The notes beneath the pieces were generated by a model. That model searched no databases. It saw only the letters and a list, made by a program, of their open reading frames with translations, and had not been told where the DNA came from. This document shows positions 1-10,155 of a stretch of DNA of 36,787 nt, one piece after another (within the stretch, counting starts at the first letter, position 1; each line of letters starts with the position of its first letter). Both the position numbers and the translations under genes were made by a program. Source of the stretch: Mycobacteriaceae bacterium (GTDB taxonomy: Bacteria > Actinomycetota > Actinomycetes > Mycobacteriales > Mycobacteriaceae). The stretch lies in assembly GCA_017882745.1 (NCBI GenBank), contig JADGOX010000051.1, positions 1 to 36,787 of the forward strand. The letters are read 5' to 3'.

Positions 1-28
1 GAGCGCAGTCGTGATGAGCGCAGTCGTG
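1..28. repeat. 13-bp direct repeat upstream of clpS
   Basis: The word gagcgcagtcgtg occurs at 1-13 and again at 16-28, separated by two bases. It lies upstream of the clpS promoter box. No function is known to me; it may be a chance or slippage duplication. Confidence 0.5.
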
Positions 29-60
29 CGGCTGTGGTGCGGCGGGGGCGGGCGCGGTCG

Positions 61-66
61 TATGGT
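61..66 (+). promoter_or_regulatory. -10 box TATGGT of clpS, probable leaderless transcript
   Basis: TATGGT fits the actinobacterial TANNNT -10 consensus and lies exactly 7 nt before ATG 74, so transcription would begin at or next to the start codon. No convincing -35 is visible. The same arrangement recurs at other genes in this window. Confidence 0.45.
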
Positions 67-73
67 GATGACC

Positions 74-376
74 ATGGCACTACCGACGGCGCTGGAGCCT
101 CAGACCGACTCCAATGCCGTTGCTGATGAGGCACACGGCTCGGACCGGCCGTGGGTGACCGTGGTGTGGGACGACCCGGTGAACCTGATGCACTACGTGA
201 CGTACGTGTTCCAGAAGTTGTTCGGCTACAGCAAGGCCAAGGCCACTGAGCTCATGATGCAGGTGCATTCGGAGGGCAAGGCCGTGGTCTCTTCGGGGGA
301 CCGGGAGAAAATGGAGGGTGACGTGGGCAGACTGCACGCCGCCGGGCTGTGGGCGACGGTGCAGCGGGACGGTTGA
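74..376 (+). CDS. clpS: ATP-dependent Clp protease adaptor ClpS
   Basis: ClpS is the N-degron adaptor that hands substrates with destabilising N-terminal residues to the ClpC/ClpP machinery in the cytoplasm. The family core is plain: [20 protein letters not shown] followed by a helical region and the terminal [10 protein letters not shown]. The product is about 100 aa, normal for the family, with a roughly 25-residue flexible N-terminus. ATGs at 62 and 74 are both possible in this frame. I prefer 74 because a TATGGT box sits 7 nt upstream, which fits a leaderless start. The longer ORF from 11 adds a low-complexity Gly/Arg stretch and is unlikely. The gene heads the same neighbourhood as Rv1331 of M. 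tuberculosis. Confidence 0.93.
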   Translation: MALPTALEPQTDSNAVADEAHGSDRPWVTVVWDDPVNLMHYVTYVFQKLFGYSKAKATELMMQVHSEGKAVVSSGDREKMEGDVGRLHAAGLWATVQRDG

Positions 377-441
377 TCCGCCGCACCTGATCCACCGCAC
401 TTGTACAACCGCGCCACAGGCAGTCAAGCACCGGGACGGAC

Positions 442-1017
442 ATGCAGCACTGGACACGTAAGAACTCACGGGGCGGTGCCCGCCTGCGCACTGATCTGGA
501 GCCGCAGGAAGCTGCGGTGCTGCGCGGAATGGTCAGTTCCGTCGCGGACATGCTGGCCGCGCGATCGGCGGAGGCGCCGAAGGACGAGCTCTCGGAGCTG
601 ACCGGCTTGCGCACCGGGCACAGCTCAGCACCCAAAGATGCGGGTCTGGCGCGCCTGCTCCCGGACTTCCATCGTCTCGACCAGGCCGGCGGCAGCGACG
701 AAGGTGCGGGGCCCGATGCGGCGGCTGCGCTGCGCAGCTTGCACGAGCCCGACATCATCGACGCCAAGCGTGCGGCGGCGGGGGTGCTGCTCGACACGTG
801 CCCGGTCGGTGGCGGGAAGGTGAGTCTCACTCTCGAGCAGGCCGATGCGTGGCTGGCCACCATCAACGATGTCCGGCTGTCGCTGGGGGTGATGCTGGAC
901 ATCGGACCGCATACCCCTGAGGAACTGCCCGAGGAGGACCCGCGGGCCGGACACTTCGGCGTCTACCAGTGGCTGACCTTCGTTCAGGACTCCCTGGTGC
1001 AGGAACTGCTCGACTGA
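442..1017 (+). CDS. DUF2017 family protein
   Basis: A 191-aa cytoplasmic protein of the actinobacterial DUF2017 family, function unknown. The opening (LRTDLEPQEAAVLRGMVSSV) and the C-terminal segment (EDPRAGHFGVYQWLTFVQDS) are typical of the family, which almost always follows clpS. Start ATG 442 follows a purine-rich stretch (gggacgga). It lies 65 bp after clpS. In M. tuberculosis a P1-type peptidase gene (Rv1333) sits between this gene and the JAMM protease; here that gene is absent and the protease follows directly. Confidence 0.88.
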   Translation: MQHWTRKNSRGGARLRTDLEPQEAAVLRGMVSSVADMLAARSAEAPKDELSELTGLRTGHSSAPKDAGLARLLPDFHRLDQAGGSDEGAGPDAAAALRSLHEPDIIDAKRAAAGVLLDTCPVGGGKVSLTLEQADAWLATINDVRLSLGVMLDIGPHTPEELPEEDPRAGHFGVYQWLTFVQDSLVQELLD

Positions 1018-1047
1018 GCGTGCCGAACCGGGCCCGCGGCATTCGCC

Positions 1048-1053
1048 TAGGAT
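1048..1053 (+). promoter_or_regulatory. -10 box TAGGAT of mec, probable leaderless transcript
   Basis: TAGGAT is followed by six G residues and then GTG 1060, so the transcript would start at the GTG. This decides the start of the JAMM protease gene. Confidence 0.5.
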
Positions 1054-1059
1054 GGGGGG

Positions 1060-1515
1060 GTGCTGGTGATTCGGAATGACCTCGTCGAGGCGATGATCGC
1101 GCACGCACGCGCTGACCACCCCGACGAAGCATGCGGCATTCTCGTCGGCCCGGAAGGGTCCGACCGCGCTGAGCGCCACGTTCCCATGGCCAACGCCGAG
1201 CGCTCGCCGACGTTCTACCGCTTCGATTCGATGGAGCAGCTGCGCGTGTGGCGGGAGATGGACTCCCGCGACGAGGCGCCGGTTGTGGTGTACCACTCAC
1301 ACACCGCGACGGAGGCCTACCCCAGCCGGACCGACATCAACCTGGCGGGCGAGCCCGACGCGCACTACGTCCTGGTGTCCACCCGCGCCCCGGAGACCAT
1401 CGAGCTGCGCAGCTACCGAATCGTCGACGGGGTGGTCACCGAGGAACCCGTCGACGTGGTGGAGAGCTACCGGTTTGCGCACACGGGGCCTGACGACGTC
1501 CCTGACCGGGCCTGA
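1060..1515 (+). CDS. mec: JAMM/MPN+ metallopeptidase acting on CysO-cysteine (Mec)
   Basis: A 151-aa zinc peptidase of the Mov34/MPN/PAD-1 (JAB1, M67) family. The zinc-binding JAMM signature is intact: an upstream Glu in the region around HARADHPDEACGILVG and the H-x-H-x7-S-x2-D motif in VVVYHSHTATEAYPSRTD. In M. tuberculosis Mec (Rv1334) hydrolyses the CysO-cysteine adduct to release free cysteine. Here it lies directly upstream of cysO and cysM, the same pathway trio. GTG 1060 is chosen because TAGGAT lies 6 nt before it. The CysO in this window has residues beyond its Gly-Gly, so this enzyme might also trim that tail; that is inference. Confidence 0.9.
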   Translation: MLVIRNDLVEAMIAHARADHPDEACGILVGPEGSDRAERHVPMANAERSPTFYRFDSMEQLRVWREMDSRDEAPVVVYHSHTATEAYPSRTDINLAGEPDAHYVLVSTRAPETIELRSYRIVDGVVTEEPVDVVESYRFAHTGPDDVPDRA

Positions 1516-1593
1516 TGAGCGCCGGGAATTCCCGGCGCGCCCGCAGACGTTCGTCCTCACAGCACCCCCAGACACCTGATCAGGAGTTTTCCC

Positions 1594-3477
<1,884 letters not shown>

Positions 3478-3481
<4 letters not shown>

Positions 3482-4308
3482 CCGTGCCCAGCGTCAGTGC
3501 CGGCGCGGACCCGGACGCGCCGATCGGCATCTTCGACTCCGGTGTCGGCGGTCTGACCGTGGCCCGCGGGATCATCGACCAGTTGCCGAACGAGTCGATG
3601 ATCTACGTCGGTGACACCGCAAACGGGCCCTACGGCCCACTCAGCATTGCGGAGGTCCGCGCACACGCCCTGGCTGTCGCCGACGACCTCGTCGAACGCG
3701 GCGTCAAGATGTTGGTCATCGCCTGCAACACCGCGTCGGCAGCCTGTCTGCGCGACGCTCGGGAGCGCTACCCGGTGCCCGTGGTCGAAGTGGTGCTCCC
3801 CGCAGTGCGGCGGGCGGTGACCACCACCCGCTCCGGTCGCATCGGGGTCATCGGAACCCGGGCGACGGTTGCCTCCCGCGCCTACGAGGACGCGTTCGCC
3901 GCTGCACGGGGTGTCACGGTCACCTCGGTGGCGTGCCCGCGGTTCGTCGACTTCGTCGAACGTGGCATCACCAGCGGACGTCAGGTGCTCGGCCTCGCCC
4001 AGGCCTACCTCGAACCTTTGCAGCGCGCTGACGTGGACACGCTCGTGCTCGGATGCACCCATTACCCGCTGTTGTCCGGGATCGTGCAGCTCGCCATGGG
4101 GCAGGACGTCAGCCTGGTGTCCAGCGCTGAGGAGACGGCCAAGGACGTGCTCCGGGTCCTCAGTTCGGCGGACCTGCTCCGTGAACCCGGTGTCGAACCT
4201 GCGTCCCGGGTTTTCCTCGCCACCGGCGATCCGGTGTCCTTCGCTCGACTGGGCCGACGCTTCCTCGGACCCGAGCTCACCACGGTGGGTGCGGCAGCCG
4301 AAGAGTGA
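3478..4308 (+). CDS. murI: Glutamate racemase
   Basis: A 276-aa cofactor-independent racemase supplying D-glutamate for peptidoglycan. Family signatures are [14 protein letters not shown] (acid at D20), the first catalytic cysteine in ACNTAS (C83) and the second in GCTHYPLL (about residue 193). Length is normal. GTG 3478 forms a GTGA overlap with the rhomboid stop; GTG 3484 is a possible alternative. The track ORF beginning at 3037 runs into the rhomboid gene out of frame and is an artefact of an open frame. Order matches Rv1337-Rv1338. Confidence 0.95.
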
Positions 4309-4350
4309 CCTCGGTCGCAGTTGTTTTCCACGCATGGCAACATGACCGCC

Positions 4351-5154
4351 ATGCGGCTCACCGTCGTCGGGTGCTCAGGCAGTGTGTCGGGCCCAGACTC
4401 CCCAGCGTCGAGCTACCTCGTGACCGCCGAGGGGGCGCCACCGCTCGTGATGGATCTCGGCGGGGGAGCGCTCGGCGCCCTGCAGCGTTACGTCGACCCC
4501 TCGACGGTCACGGTGCTGCTCAGCCACCTGCATGCCGACCACTGTCTCGACGTCCCAGGTCTGCTCGTGTGGCGTCGATTCCACCCCGAGCAGGTCCTGG
4601 GACGCACTCCGATGTTCGGGCCCACGTTCACCGCCCAGCGGTTGGCCGCCGCGTCGGCCACTAGTCCCGCGGAGTACGAGGACATCTCCGACGTCATCGA
4701 CCTCTCGCTGTGGCACACAGGAGAAGCAGTGGACTTCGGGTCACTGAACGTTCTGCCCCAGGAAGTGGACCACCCTTGCGAGGCATTCGGACTCCGCATC
4801 ACCGATCCGTCAGGGGCGACGCTGGTCTACACCGGGGACACCGGCCCGTGTGCAGAGGTGGAGCAGCTGGCAGCGGGGGCAGACGTCCTGCTCTCCGAGG
4901 CATCCTGGACGGACAGGCCGGACCGCCCCGTCGGGGTGCACATGTCAGGAACCCAGGCCGGGCGCCTTGCGGCGAAGGCGGGTGTCGGTTTGCTGCTGCT
5001 CACGCACATCCCGCCGTGGACCTCACGAGAGGACGTACTCGCTGAGGCCCGCGCGGAGTTCAGTGGTCCGGTGCATGCCGTCAACTCCGGTGAGGAGTTC
5101 GACGTCGTGCGTGGTGAGCGGGTCGCGGCATCGGGGTCGCTCGGGAGCCTCTAG
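4351..5154 (+). CDS. MBL-fold hydrolase, Rv1339-like cyclic-nucleotide phosphodiesterase
   Basis: A 267-aa metallo-beta-lactamase fold protein with the metal motif SHLHADHCLD, downstream ligands in VYTGDTGPC, and a C-terminal histidine in LLTHIPPWTSREDV. It strongly resembles Rv1339, which has been reported as an atypical class II cAMP phosphodiesterase; applying that activity here is by homology. ATG 4342 and ATG 4351 are both possible. MRLTVVGCSGSVSGPDSPAS is the conserved start of the family, so 4351 is preferred. It sits between murI and rph as in M. tuberculosis. Confidence 0.87.
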   Translation: MRLTVVGCSGSVSGPDSPASSYLVTAEGAPPLVMDLGGGALGALQRYVDPSTVTVLLSHLHADHCLDVPGLLVWRRFHPEQVLGRTPMFGPTFTAQRLAAASATSPAEYEDISDVIDLSLWHTGEAVDFGSLNVLPQEVDHPCEAFGLRITDPSGATLVYTGDTGPCAEVEQLAAGADVLLSEASWTDRPDRPVGVHMSGTQAGRLAAKAGVGLLLLTHIPPWTSREDVLAEARAEFSGPVHAVNSGEEFDVVRGERVAASGSLGSL

Positions 5155-5157
5155 GCT
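5152..5157 (+). promoter_or_regulatory. -10 box TAGGCT of rph, probable leaderless transcript
   Basis: TAGGCT overlaps the stop codon of the MBL gene and lies 6 nt before GTG 5164. This predicts a transcript beginning at the GTG of rph. Confidence 0.5.
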
Positions 5158-5163
5158 CTCGGC

Positions 5164-5943
5164 GTGTCCAGACGAGCAGACGGCAGAGAAGACAACGAGC
5201 TCCGCGACGTGCGCATCACCCGCGGGTTCACCGACCACCCAGCAGGATCGGTGCTGGTCCAGTTCGGCGGCACCCGCGTGATGTGCACCGCCAGCGTCAC
5301 CGAGGGCGTACCGGGCTGGCGAAGGGGCTCCGGGCTGGGGTGGGTGACCGCGGAGTACGCGATGCTGCCCGCCGCCACGCACACCCGCAGCGGCCGGGAG
5401 TCGGTCAGGGGCAAGGTCGGTGGACGTACCCAGGAGATCAGCCGATTGGTGGGCCGTTCGCTGCGCGCCTGCATCGACCTCGCCGCCATCGGCGAGAACA
5501 CCATCGCCATCGATTGCGACGTCTTGCAGGCGGACGGCGGAACCCGCACCGCAGCAATTACGGGGGCCTACGTGGCCCTCTCCGACGCCATCACCTGGCT
5601 CCGGGCCAGGGGTGCGCTCGCCGACCCTCAGCCGCTGTCCTGCGCCATCTCGGCGATCAGCGTCGGTGTGGTGGACGGCCGCGTGCGCTTGGACCTGCCC
5701 TACGAAGAAGATTCGCGGGCCGAGGTGGACATGAACGTGGTGACCACCGACGCCGGGACCTTCGTGGAGATCCAGGGGACAGGTGAGGGCGCGACCTTCC
5801 CGCGCTCCACAATGGATGCGATGCTCGACATGGCCGTCGCCGGCTGCGCGCAGCTCGCGGCCATTCAGGCCGAGGCACTGGCCGCCCCCTACCCGGGTGT
5901 GTTGCCCGAACCCCTCGTGCCGGCCGGCAAGAAGCGTGGCTGA
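5164..5943 (+). CDS. rph: Ribonuclease PH
   Basis: A 259-aa phosphorolytic 3'-5' exoribonuclease that trims tRNA 3' ends. The family pattern is complete: the N-terminal [26 protein letters not shown], the phosphate-binding RSLRACIDL region, [20 protein letters not shown], and VDMNVV. Length is normal. GTG 5164 is supported by a TANNNT box 6 nt upstream. The 3' end overlaps the rdgB start by 8 bp, a common pairing (Rv1340-Rv1341). Confidence 0.96.
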   Translation: MSRRADGREDNELRDVRITRGFTDHPAGSVLVQFGGTRVMCTASVTEGVPGWRRGSGLGWVTAEYAMLPAATHTRSGRESVRGKVGGRTQEISRLVGRSLRACIDLAAIGENTIAIDCDVLQADGGTRTAAITGAYVALSDAITWLRARGALADPQPLSCAISAISVGVVDGRVRLDLPYEEDSRAEVDMNVVTTDAGTFVEIQGTGEGATFPRSTMDAMLDMAVAGCAQLAAIQAEALAAPYPGVLPEPLVPAGKKRG

Positions 5944-6550
5944 GCACTCCGTTCAGCTCCTGGTGGCCAGCCGCAACCCGAAGAAGCTGGCGGAGTTGCG
6001 GCGCATCCTGGACAACGCCCAGGTCGCCGGCATCACGCTGGTGGGGCTGAACGAGCTGGCATCGTTCGACGAAGCACCCGAGACGGCAGCCACCTTCGAG
6101 GACAACGCCCTGTCCAAGGCCCGCGACGGCTCCGCGGCCAGCGGACTCGCGTGCGTGGCCGACGACTCAGGGCTCGAGGTCGACGCGCTGAAAGGGATGC
6201 CGGGTGTGCTCTCGGCCCGTTGGTGCGGCACGCACGGTGACGATGCCGCCAACACCGCGTTGCTGCTTGCGCAGCTCAGTGACGTACCCGACGAACGCAG
6301 GGGAGCGGGGTTCGTCTCCGCGTCAGCACTGGTGGTCCCCGGAGGGTCGGAGGTCGTGGTGCGTGGGGAGTGGCGCGGACACATCGCCCGAACACCTGCC
6401 GGTGCGGGCGGCTTCGGCTACGACCCGGTGTTCATTCCCGAAGGGGAGCAGCGCAGCGCGGCGGAGCTGTCCTCGCAGGAGAAGGACGCCGCCTCGCACC
6501 GCGCCCGTGCGCTGACGAAGCTTCTGCCGGCCTTGCGCAGCCTGGTCTAG
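5936..6550 (+). CDS. rdgB: Non-canonical purine NTP pyrophosphatase (RdgB/HAM1)
   Basis: A 204-aa house-cleaning pyrophosphatase that hydrolyses dITP, dXTP and ITP to the monophosphates. Key motifs are [14 protein letters not shown] at the N-terminus, [22 protein letters not shown], and [16 protein letters not shown] 5936 gives the expected length; the track ORF from 5783 only adds out-of-frame rph sequence. It overlaps rph by 8 bp and ends 28 bp before the convergent DUF3817 gene. Confidence 0.95.
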   Translation: MAEHSVQLLVASRNPKKLAELRRILDNAQVAGITLVGLNELASFDEAPETAATFEDNALSKARDGSAASGLACVADDSGLEVDALKGMPGVLSARWCGTHGDDAANTALLLAQLSDVPDERRGAGFVSASALVVPGGSEVVVRGEWRGHIARTPAGAGGFGYDPVFIPEGEQRSAAELSSQEKDAASHRARALTKLLPALRSLV

Positions 6551-6578
6551 AGCACGTTCCCAGCCGGCACTGGCCGAG

Positions 6579-6932
6579 TCAGAGCCGCTCGCCCGCTCGA
6601 ACCTTGATGGTCACCTTGTGCTCGGCGACGAAGGACATCAGCGGGATGGTGCCGGCGAGGAGCACCAGCACAGTCGACAGCGGGCGGAAACGGGCCTTGA
6701 CGGCCAGGTCCAGGCTCAGGAGCAGGTACACCACGTAGATCCAGCCGTGGGCGACACCGATCACGGCGGTAGCCCCGTGATCACCACTGGTGTATTTGAG
6801 GATCACCGAGACCGTGAGGCCGATCAGCAGAACACCGGTGGTGTACGCGAGGATCCGGTAGCGGGTGAGCGCGGACGCGACCCGTGGAGTGAGCGTGAGA
6901 GTCTGCGCGGTCTCGGGACTGGCGGTGGTCAT
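6579..6932 (-). CDS. DUF3817 membrane protein
   Basis: A 117-aa integral membrane protein of the DUF3817 family, with about three hydrophobic segments (YRILAYTTGVLLIGLTVSVI, the VAHGWIYVVYLLLSLDLAV region, and STVLVLLAGTIPLMSFVAEH). Function is unknown. Its ATG overlaps the stop of the preceding LprD-like gene by 4 bp, so the two are likely one operon. This is the same order and strand as Rv1342c-Rv1343c, and both converge on rdgB. Confidence 0.9.
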   Translation of the reverse strand: MTTASPETAQTLTLTPRVASALTRYRILAYTTGVLLIGLTVSVILKYTSGDHGATAVIGVAHGWIYVVYLLLSLDLAVKARFRPLSTVLVLLAGTIPLMSFVAEHKVTIKVRAGERL

Positions 6933-7321
6933 CGGCTGCTCCTGGGGGCATCGCGGGCGTCTTGTTCGGACAGCTCCGCGAGGTAGGTGTTGTATTCGGA
7001 TGTTGGGCGTTCGTCGGCGGCGCGTGCGGCCGGACGCGTGGGGAGTAGGCCTGGGGGCAGTTCGGTTGGTGCCGCCAGGCGTGGGCGGGCTGAAGCCTCA
7101 TCCTCGGGCTCACCCGACTCCAGCCGCACGAACTTGCGGTAGGCGTACACGCAGAACCCGGCGAACAGCGGCCACTGCAGTGCATAGCCCAGGTTCTGGC
7201 CGGTTCCGGCCGTTGACTGGAAGCGGCTCCACTGCCACCAGCCCAGGGCCAGGCAGGTGAGGGCCGCAACAATCACCAGCGCAATGAGCGCACCTCGGCG
7301 TTGCGGAGCTGGTGTGGCCAC
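6929..7321 (-). CDS. LprD-like small membrane protein
   Basis: A 130-aa protein with one strong N-terminal hydrophobic segment (GALIALVIVAALTCLALGWW), then a conserved NLGYALQWPLFAGFCVYAYR stretch that may be a second membrane segment, and an acidic Pro-rich tail ending NTYLAELSEQDARD. It resembles the product at the Rv1343c (lprD) position. The residues before the N-terminal cysteine (ALTC) are a poor lipobox, so I do not call it a lipoprotein with confidence. GTG 7321 is chosen because TACCGT lies 7 nt upstream; the longer track ORF would run back through the tRNA gene. Function unknown. Confidence 0.8.
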   Translation of the reverse strand: MATPAPQRRGALIALVIVAALTCLALGWWQWSRFQSTAGTGQNLGYALQWPLFAGFCVYAYRKFVRLESGEPEDEASARPRLAAPTELPPGLLPTRPAARAADERPTSEYNTYLAELSEQDARDAPRSSR

Positions 7322-7328
7322 GACGACG

Positions 7329-7334
7329 ACGGTA
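7329..7334 (-). promoter_or_regulatory. -10 box TACCGT of the lprD-like/DUF3817 operon
   Basis: Read on the minus strand, TACCGT is followed by 7 nt and GTG 7321, the recurrent leaderless arrangement in this window. It supports the short form of the protein. Confidence 0.45.
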
Positions 7335-7401
7335 CCCGGCCGGCGGACCAGCCCGGCCGTTGGCAGACGGACTGTGAGGCAACCCTTATGCTGGCGTGCA
7401 C

Positions 7402-7485
7402 GCGGGAGTGGTGGAATTGGCAGACACGCCAGGTTTAGGTCCTGGTGCTCGAAAGGGTGTGGGGGTTCGAGTCCCCCCTTCCGCA
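7402..7485 (+). tRNA. tRNA-Leu (anticodon TAG)
   Basis: The acceptor strand gcgggag pairs with cttccgc (one G-U), followed by discriminator A. The D arm contains tggcagac, and the anticodon stem ccagg/cctgg encloses loop tttaggt, giving anticodon TAG. A class II variable arm is present, and the T arm is ggggg-ttcgagt-ccccc. The CCA end is not encoded. It is a host gene between the lprD-like gene and bcp. Confidence 0.97.
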
Positions 7486-7507
7486 CTGCATGTCAACGCC
7501 TGAATGC

Positions 7508-7981
7508 TCAGAGCTTTAGATCGCGCATGAGCTTCGCAACGTGCCCGGTGGCCTTGACGTTGTACTGGGCGACACTGATCTTGCCCTCAGGGTCGACGAC
7601 GAAGGTGGACCGGATCACCCCGTTCACAGTCTTGCCGTACAGCTTCTTCTCGCCGAATGCGCCCCAGGCCTGCATCACCGAACGGTCTGCGTCGGAGAGC
7701 AAGGGGAAGCCGAGGTTCTGGGCCGCCCGGAACTTGGCGAGCTTCGCCGGGGCGTCGGGGGAGATGCCCACCACGTCCAGCCCCGCACCGCTGAGCTGGC
7801 TGAGGTTTTCGGTGAAATCACAAGCCTGCTTCGTGCAACCGGGTGTGCTCGCTGCCGGGTAGAAGTACACGATCACCGAACGGCCGCGGTAGTCGGCAAG
7901 CGCGACGGGGTTGCCATCAGCGTCGGGGAGGGTGAAATCGGGGGCCGCATCGCCAGGCTCAAGCTTCGTCTTCTCGGTCAC
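7508..7981 (-). CDS. bcp: Thioredoxin-dependent peroxiredoxin BCP
   Basis: A 157-aa atypical two-cysteine peroxiredoxin that reduces hydrogen peroxide and organic hydroperoxides with thioredoxin. The peroxidatic cysteine is in YPAASTPGCTKQACDF (C49), with the resolving cysteine five residues later (C54), as in the E. coli BCP group. The N-terminal LEPGDAAPDFTLPDADG is canonical. Start GTG 7981 has TAACGT 7 nt upstream. It diverges from the DUF3618 gene, as in Rv2520c-Rv2521. Confidence 0.95.
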   Translation of the reverse strand: MTEKTKLEPGDAAPDFTLPDADGNPVALADYRGRSVIVYFYPAASTPGCTKQACDFTENLSQLSGAGLDVVGISPDAPAKLAKFRAAQNLGFPLLSDADRSVMQAWGAFGEKKLYGKTVNGVIRSTFVVDPEGKISVAQYNVKATGHVAKLMRDLKL

Positions 7982-7988
7982 GGCATGG

Positions 7989-7994
7989 ACGTTA
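7989..7994 (-). promoter_or_regulatory. -10 box TAACGT of bcp, probable leaderless transcript
   Basis: On the minus strand TAACGT lies 7 nt before GTG 7981. It is another instance of the TANNNT-N6-7-start pattern and supports the chosen bcp start. Confidence 0.45.
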
Positions 7995-8084
7995 CCGGCT
8001 GACCACGAACCCTGTACTGGGTCTCGTGCGGTCTCCTGCTCTACGGTAGGTCCAGATCAGGCGCATCACGAGAGATGAGGACAC

Positions 8085-8306
8085 GTGGCACGGGACACCG
8101 ACAGCATCGAGCGTGAGATCGATCGCGCGAGGGACCAGCTCGCGAGCACCTTGGACGAGTTGAGCACGCGCACCAATCCGAAGCGGCTTGTCACCCGGGC
8201 GAAGCAGAGCCTGCGGGCCAAGTTCGACGAGCCAGCGGTCCGCTTGGCCGTGATCGGTGTCGGCGCCGTGGTTGCCGTGTTGGTGCTGCGTTCGTTCCGC
8301 CGCTGA
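8085..8306 (+). CDS. DUF3618 small membrane protein
   Basis: A 73-aa protein with a charged helical N-terminus (IEREIDRARDQLASTLDELS) typical of DUF3618 and one C-terminal membrane segment (VRLAVIGVGAVVAVLVLRSF) ending in Arg-rich residues. It is likely a tail-anchored inner-membrane protein; function unknown. GTG 8085 is preceded by an RBS (gagatgagg). A TACGGT box at 8041-8046 would give a leader of about 30 nt, so this gene appears to have a conventional leader, unlike several neighbours. Confidence 0.85.
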   Translation: MARDTDSIEREIDRARDQLASTLDELSTRTNPKRLVTRAKQSLRAKFDEPAVRLAVIGVGAVVAVLVLRSFRR

Positions 8307-8657
8307 CCCCGATTGAGGAAATGAAGACCGAGGAGATCGAGCCGCGAACGATCACCGCGACCGACGTGCCCCGCGTCGAGCGATGACCCGCACTCCGTTT
8401 GGCCGAACGGAAGGCAGTCGTTTGAGCCTGCTGGCGCGGCGTCCGGTGAACGCGGCGACCTCGGCCCAGGTGACCGGCTTGGCGACGGCATCGCTGGCGG
8501 GGTGCAGGATGGCACGCAAGCAGGGAAACCGCCAGGCACCGTCCGGGTAACGGCGCCGAACGCCCCGCCCAGCCGAGCATGACCCAGGGCATCTACATGG
8601 GGCGAAGGATTGCCAACTCTGCCGTGGCCAGGGTTCTCGACAGATGAGTAAGCGGGC
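8307..8657. other. Gene-poor stretch with possible coding remnant
   Basis: About 350 bp without a convincing gene. On the minus strand one open frame ending at 8352 reads like protein (for example WRFPCLRAILHPASDAV and VTWAEVAAFTGRRAS) but has no usable start codon and no family I recognise. It may be the decayed end of a lost gene. On the plus strand a 21-codon ORF (8321-8386, MKTEEIEPRT...) follows gagga, but the spacing is too short for a good RBS. The 197-aa minus ORF in the track covers both DUF3618 and this region in a different frame and looks spurious. Confidence 0.3.
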
Positions 8658-8689
8658 ACTAGCCCCGACCCCGAAGGGTTGGGGCTAGT
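8658..8689 (-). terminator. UUCG-loop hairpin, terminator of tRNA-Lys
   Basis: Two 14-nt arms (actagccccgaccc / gggttggggctagt, one G-U pair) enclose four bases that read UUCG on the minus strand with a C-G closing pair, an extra-stable tetraloop. It lies just downstream of the minus-strand tRNA-Lys. There is no long U tract. Confidence 0.65.
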
Positions 8690-8707
8690 GATTTCGTGTT
8701 TCCTTGG

Positions 8708-8780
<73 letters not shown>

Positions 8781-8925
8781 ATGCTCGGTGGTGCCGACAG
8801 ACAGTAGCAAAGGTGCTGGAGTGTCGTGAAATCGGCAGGTCGGGACCCCGTCCCGGAGGCCGACTCGTGCGCGATGAGGCACAATGGTCCATGAGCGTCA
8901 TCGTGTCCAGATCGGAGTGGGGAAC

Positions 8926-10149
8926 GTGCAGGTCAGAGGTCGTCGTTTGCGTCCAGTGGTTGGCCTGTCTGCCAGCGTCGTGGTGGGGTCGTTGCTGATC
9001 GCGGGCTGCACGCCGACAGGTTCGGCGTCGACCGCGACCCAGCTCTCGCGGCCCTCGCAGGCGGTGCCCAGCAGCACCCCGGACAGTACTCCGCCTGAGC
9101 TGCTGGCCTCGGTGGCGAGCGGCGCCGCGGCGGTCGCTCCCGGGGAGCCCATCACGGTTGCCGCCGTTCACGGAGCAATCAACGAGGTCAAGTTGGTCGA
9201 TGCCGCTGGCACCCCGGTGGCGGGGACGATGGACGTCAGCGCGACAAAATGGACGAGTTCCAGCAGGCTCGACTACGGCAAGACCTACACGCTCGTCGCC
9301 AGCGCCATCGGCTCAGATGCGGCGCACCTGCCGGTCAACGCGACCACCACCTTCACCACCGCGAAGCCCCGCACACTGACGATGCCTTACCTGTCCGTCA
9401 ACAACGGTGACGTTGTGGGCATCGGCGAACCGATTGCCGTCAAGTTCGACGAGGAGATCGCCGACAAGGCGGCGGCCGTGAAGGCCATCTTCGTCACCAC
9501 CACACCGAAGGTGGAGGGTGCCTTCTACTGGTTCAACAACAAGGAGGTGCGCTGGCGCCCGGAGAACTTCTGGGCCCCGGGAACCAAGGTGACCGTCGAC
9601 GTCAACACCTACGGGCACAACCTCGGCAACGGTACGTACGGCGAAGACGATGTCCACGCGGCCTTCGGCATCGGCGACAAGGTGGTCAGCACGGTCGACG
9701 ATTCGACCAAGATCGTGTCGGTTGCGGTGAATGACGTGGTGGTCAAGACCATGCCGACCTCCATGGGCAAGAACAGCACACCCACCGAGCACGGGGTGTT
9801 CACGATCGGGGAGAAGCATGCCTCGATGATCATGGACTCGACAACCTTCGGCCTCCCCTCCACTGCCCCCGGTGGTTACAAGGTCACGGTGAAGTGGGCC
9901 ACCCGCATGTCCTTTGGCGGGGTGTTCGTGCACTCGGCGCCATGGTCGTTGTCGGACCAGGGTGTCCGCAACGTCAGCCATGGCTGTCTGAACGTCAGTC
10001 CCGCCAACGCGGAGTGGTTCTACAACTTGGCCAAGCCTGGCGACCTGGTAATCGTCACCGGAACCAAGGGCCCGCTGCTTGGTGGCACCGAAGGCCTCGG
10101 CGACTGGAACATTCCGTGGTCCACGTGGAAGGCCGGCGGCGCGGTCTGA
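8926..10149 (+). CDS. L,D-transpeptidase lipoprotein (LdtMt2-like)
   Basis: An extracytoplasmic enzyme of about 407 aa that forms 3-3 cross-links in peptidoglycan. A signal peptide ends in lipobox LIAGC (lipid Cys about residue 28). Two Ig-like domains follow, then the YkuD catalytic domain with HSAPWSLSDQGVRNVSHGCL, the catalytic cysteine being about residue 354. A Trp-rich C-terminal extension (DWNIPWSTWKAGG) is typical of the LdtMt2 group. GTG 8926 follows a good RBS (agtgggga). Upstream in-frame starts would put about 14 extra residues ahead of the signal peptide. The bcp-DUF3618-Ldt order matches Rv2521-Rv2518c. Confidence 0.92.
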   Translation: MQVRGRRLRPVVGLSASVVVGSLLIAGCTPTGSASTATQLSRPSQAVPSSTPDSTPPELLASVASGAAAVAPGEPITVAAVHGAINEVKLVDAAGTPVAGTMDVSATKWTSSSRLDYGKTYTLVASAIGSDAAHLPVNATTTFTTAKPRTLTMPYLSVNNGDVVGIGEPIAVKFDEEIADKAAAVKAIFVTTTPKVEGAFYWFNNKEVRWRPENFWAPGTKVTVDVNTYGHNLGNGTYGEDDVHAAFGIGDKVVSTVDDSTKIVSVAVNDVVVKTMPTSMGKNSTPTEHGVFTIGEKHASMIMDSTTFGLPSTAPGGYKVTVKWATRMSFGGVFVHSAPWSLSDQGVRNVSHGCLNVSPANAEWFYNLAKPGDLVIVTGTKGPLLGGTEGLGDWNIPWSTWKAGGAV

Positions 10150-10155
10150 CTCGTC

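Noticed and set aside
7322-7486. N-terminal extension of the LprD-like protein
   Set aside because: It would read through the antisense of tRNA-Leu; GTG 7321 with TACCGT upstream is better.
8066-8659. 197-aa minus-strand ORF
   Set aside because: It overlaps the DUF3618 gene and gives no family-like sequence; a different frame in this gap looks more protein-like.
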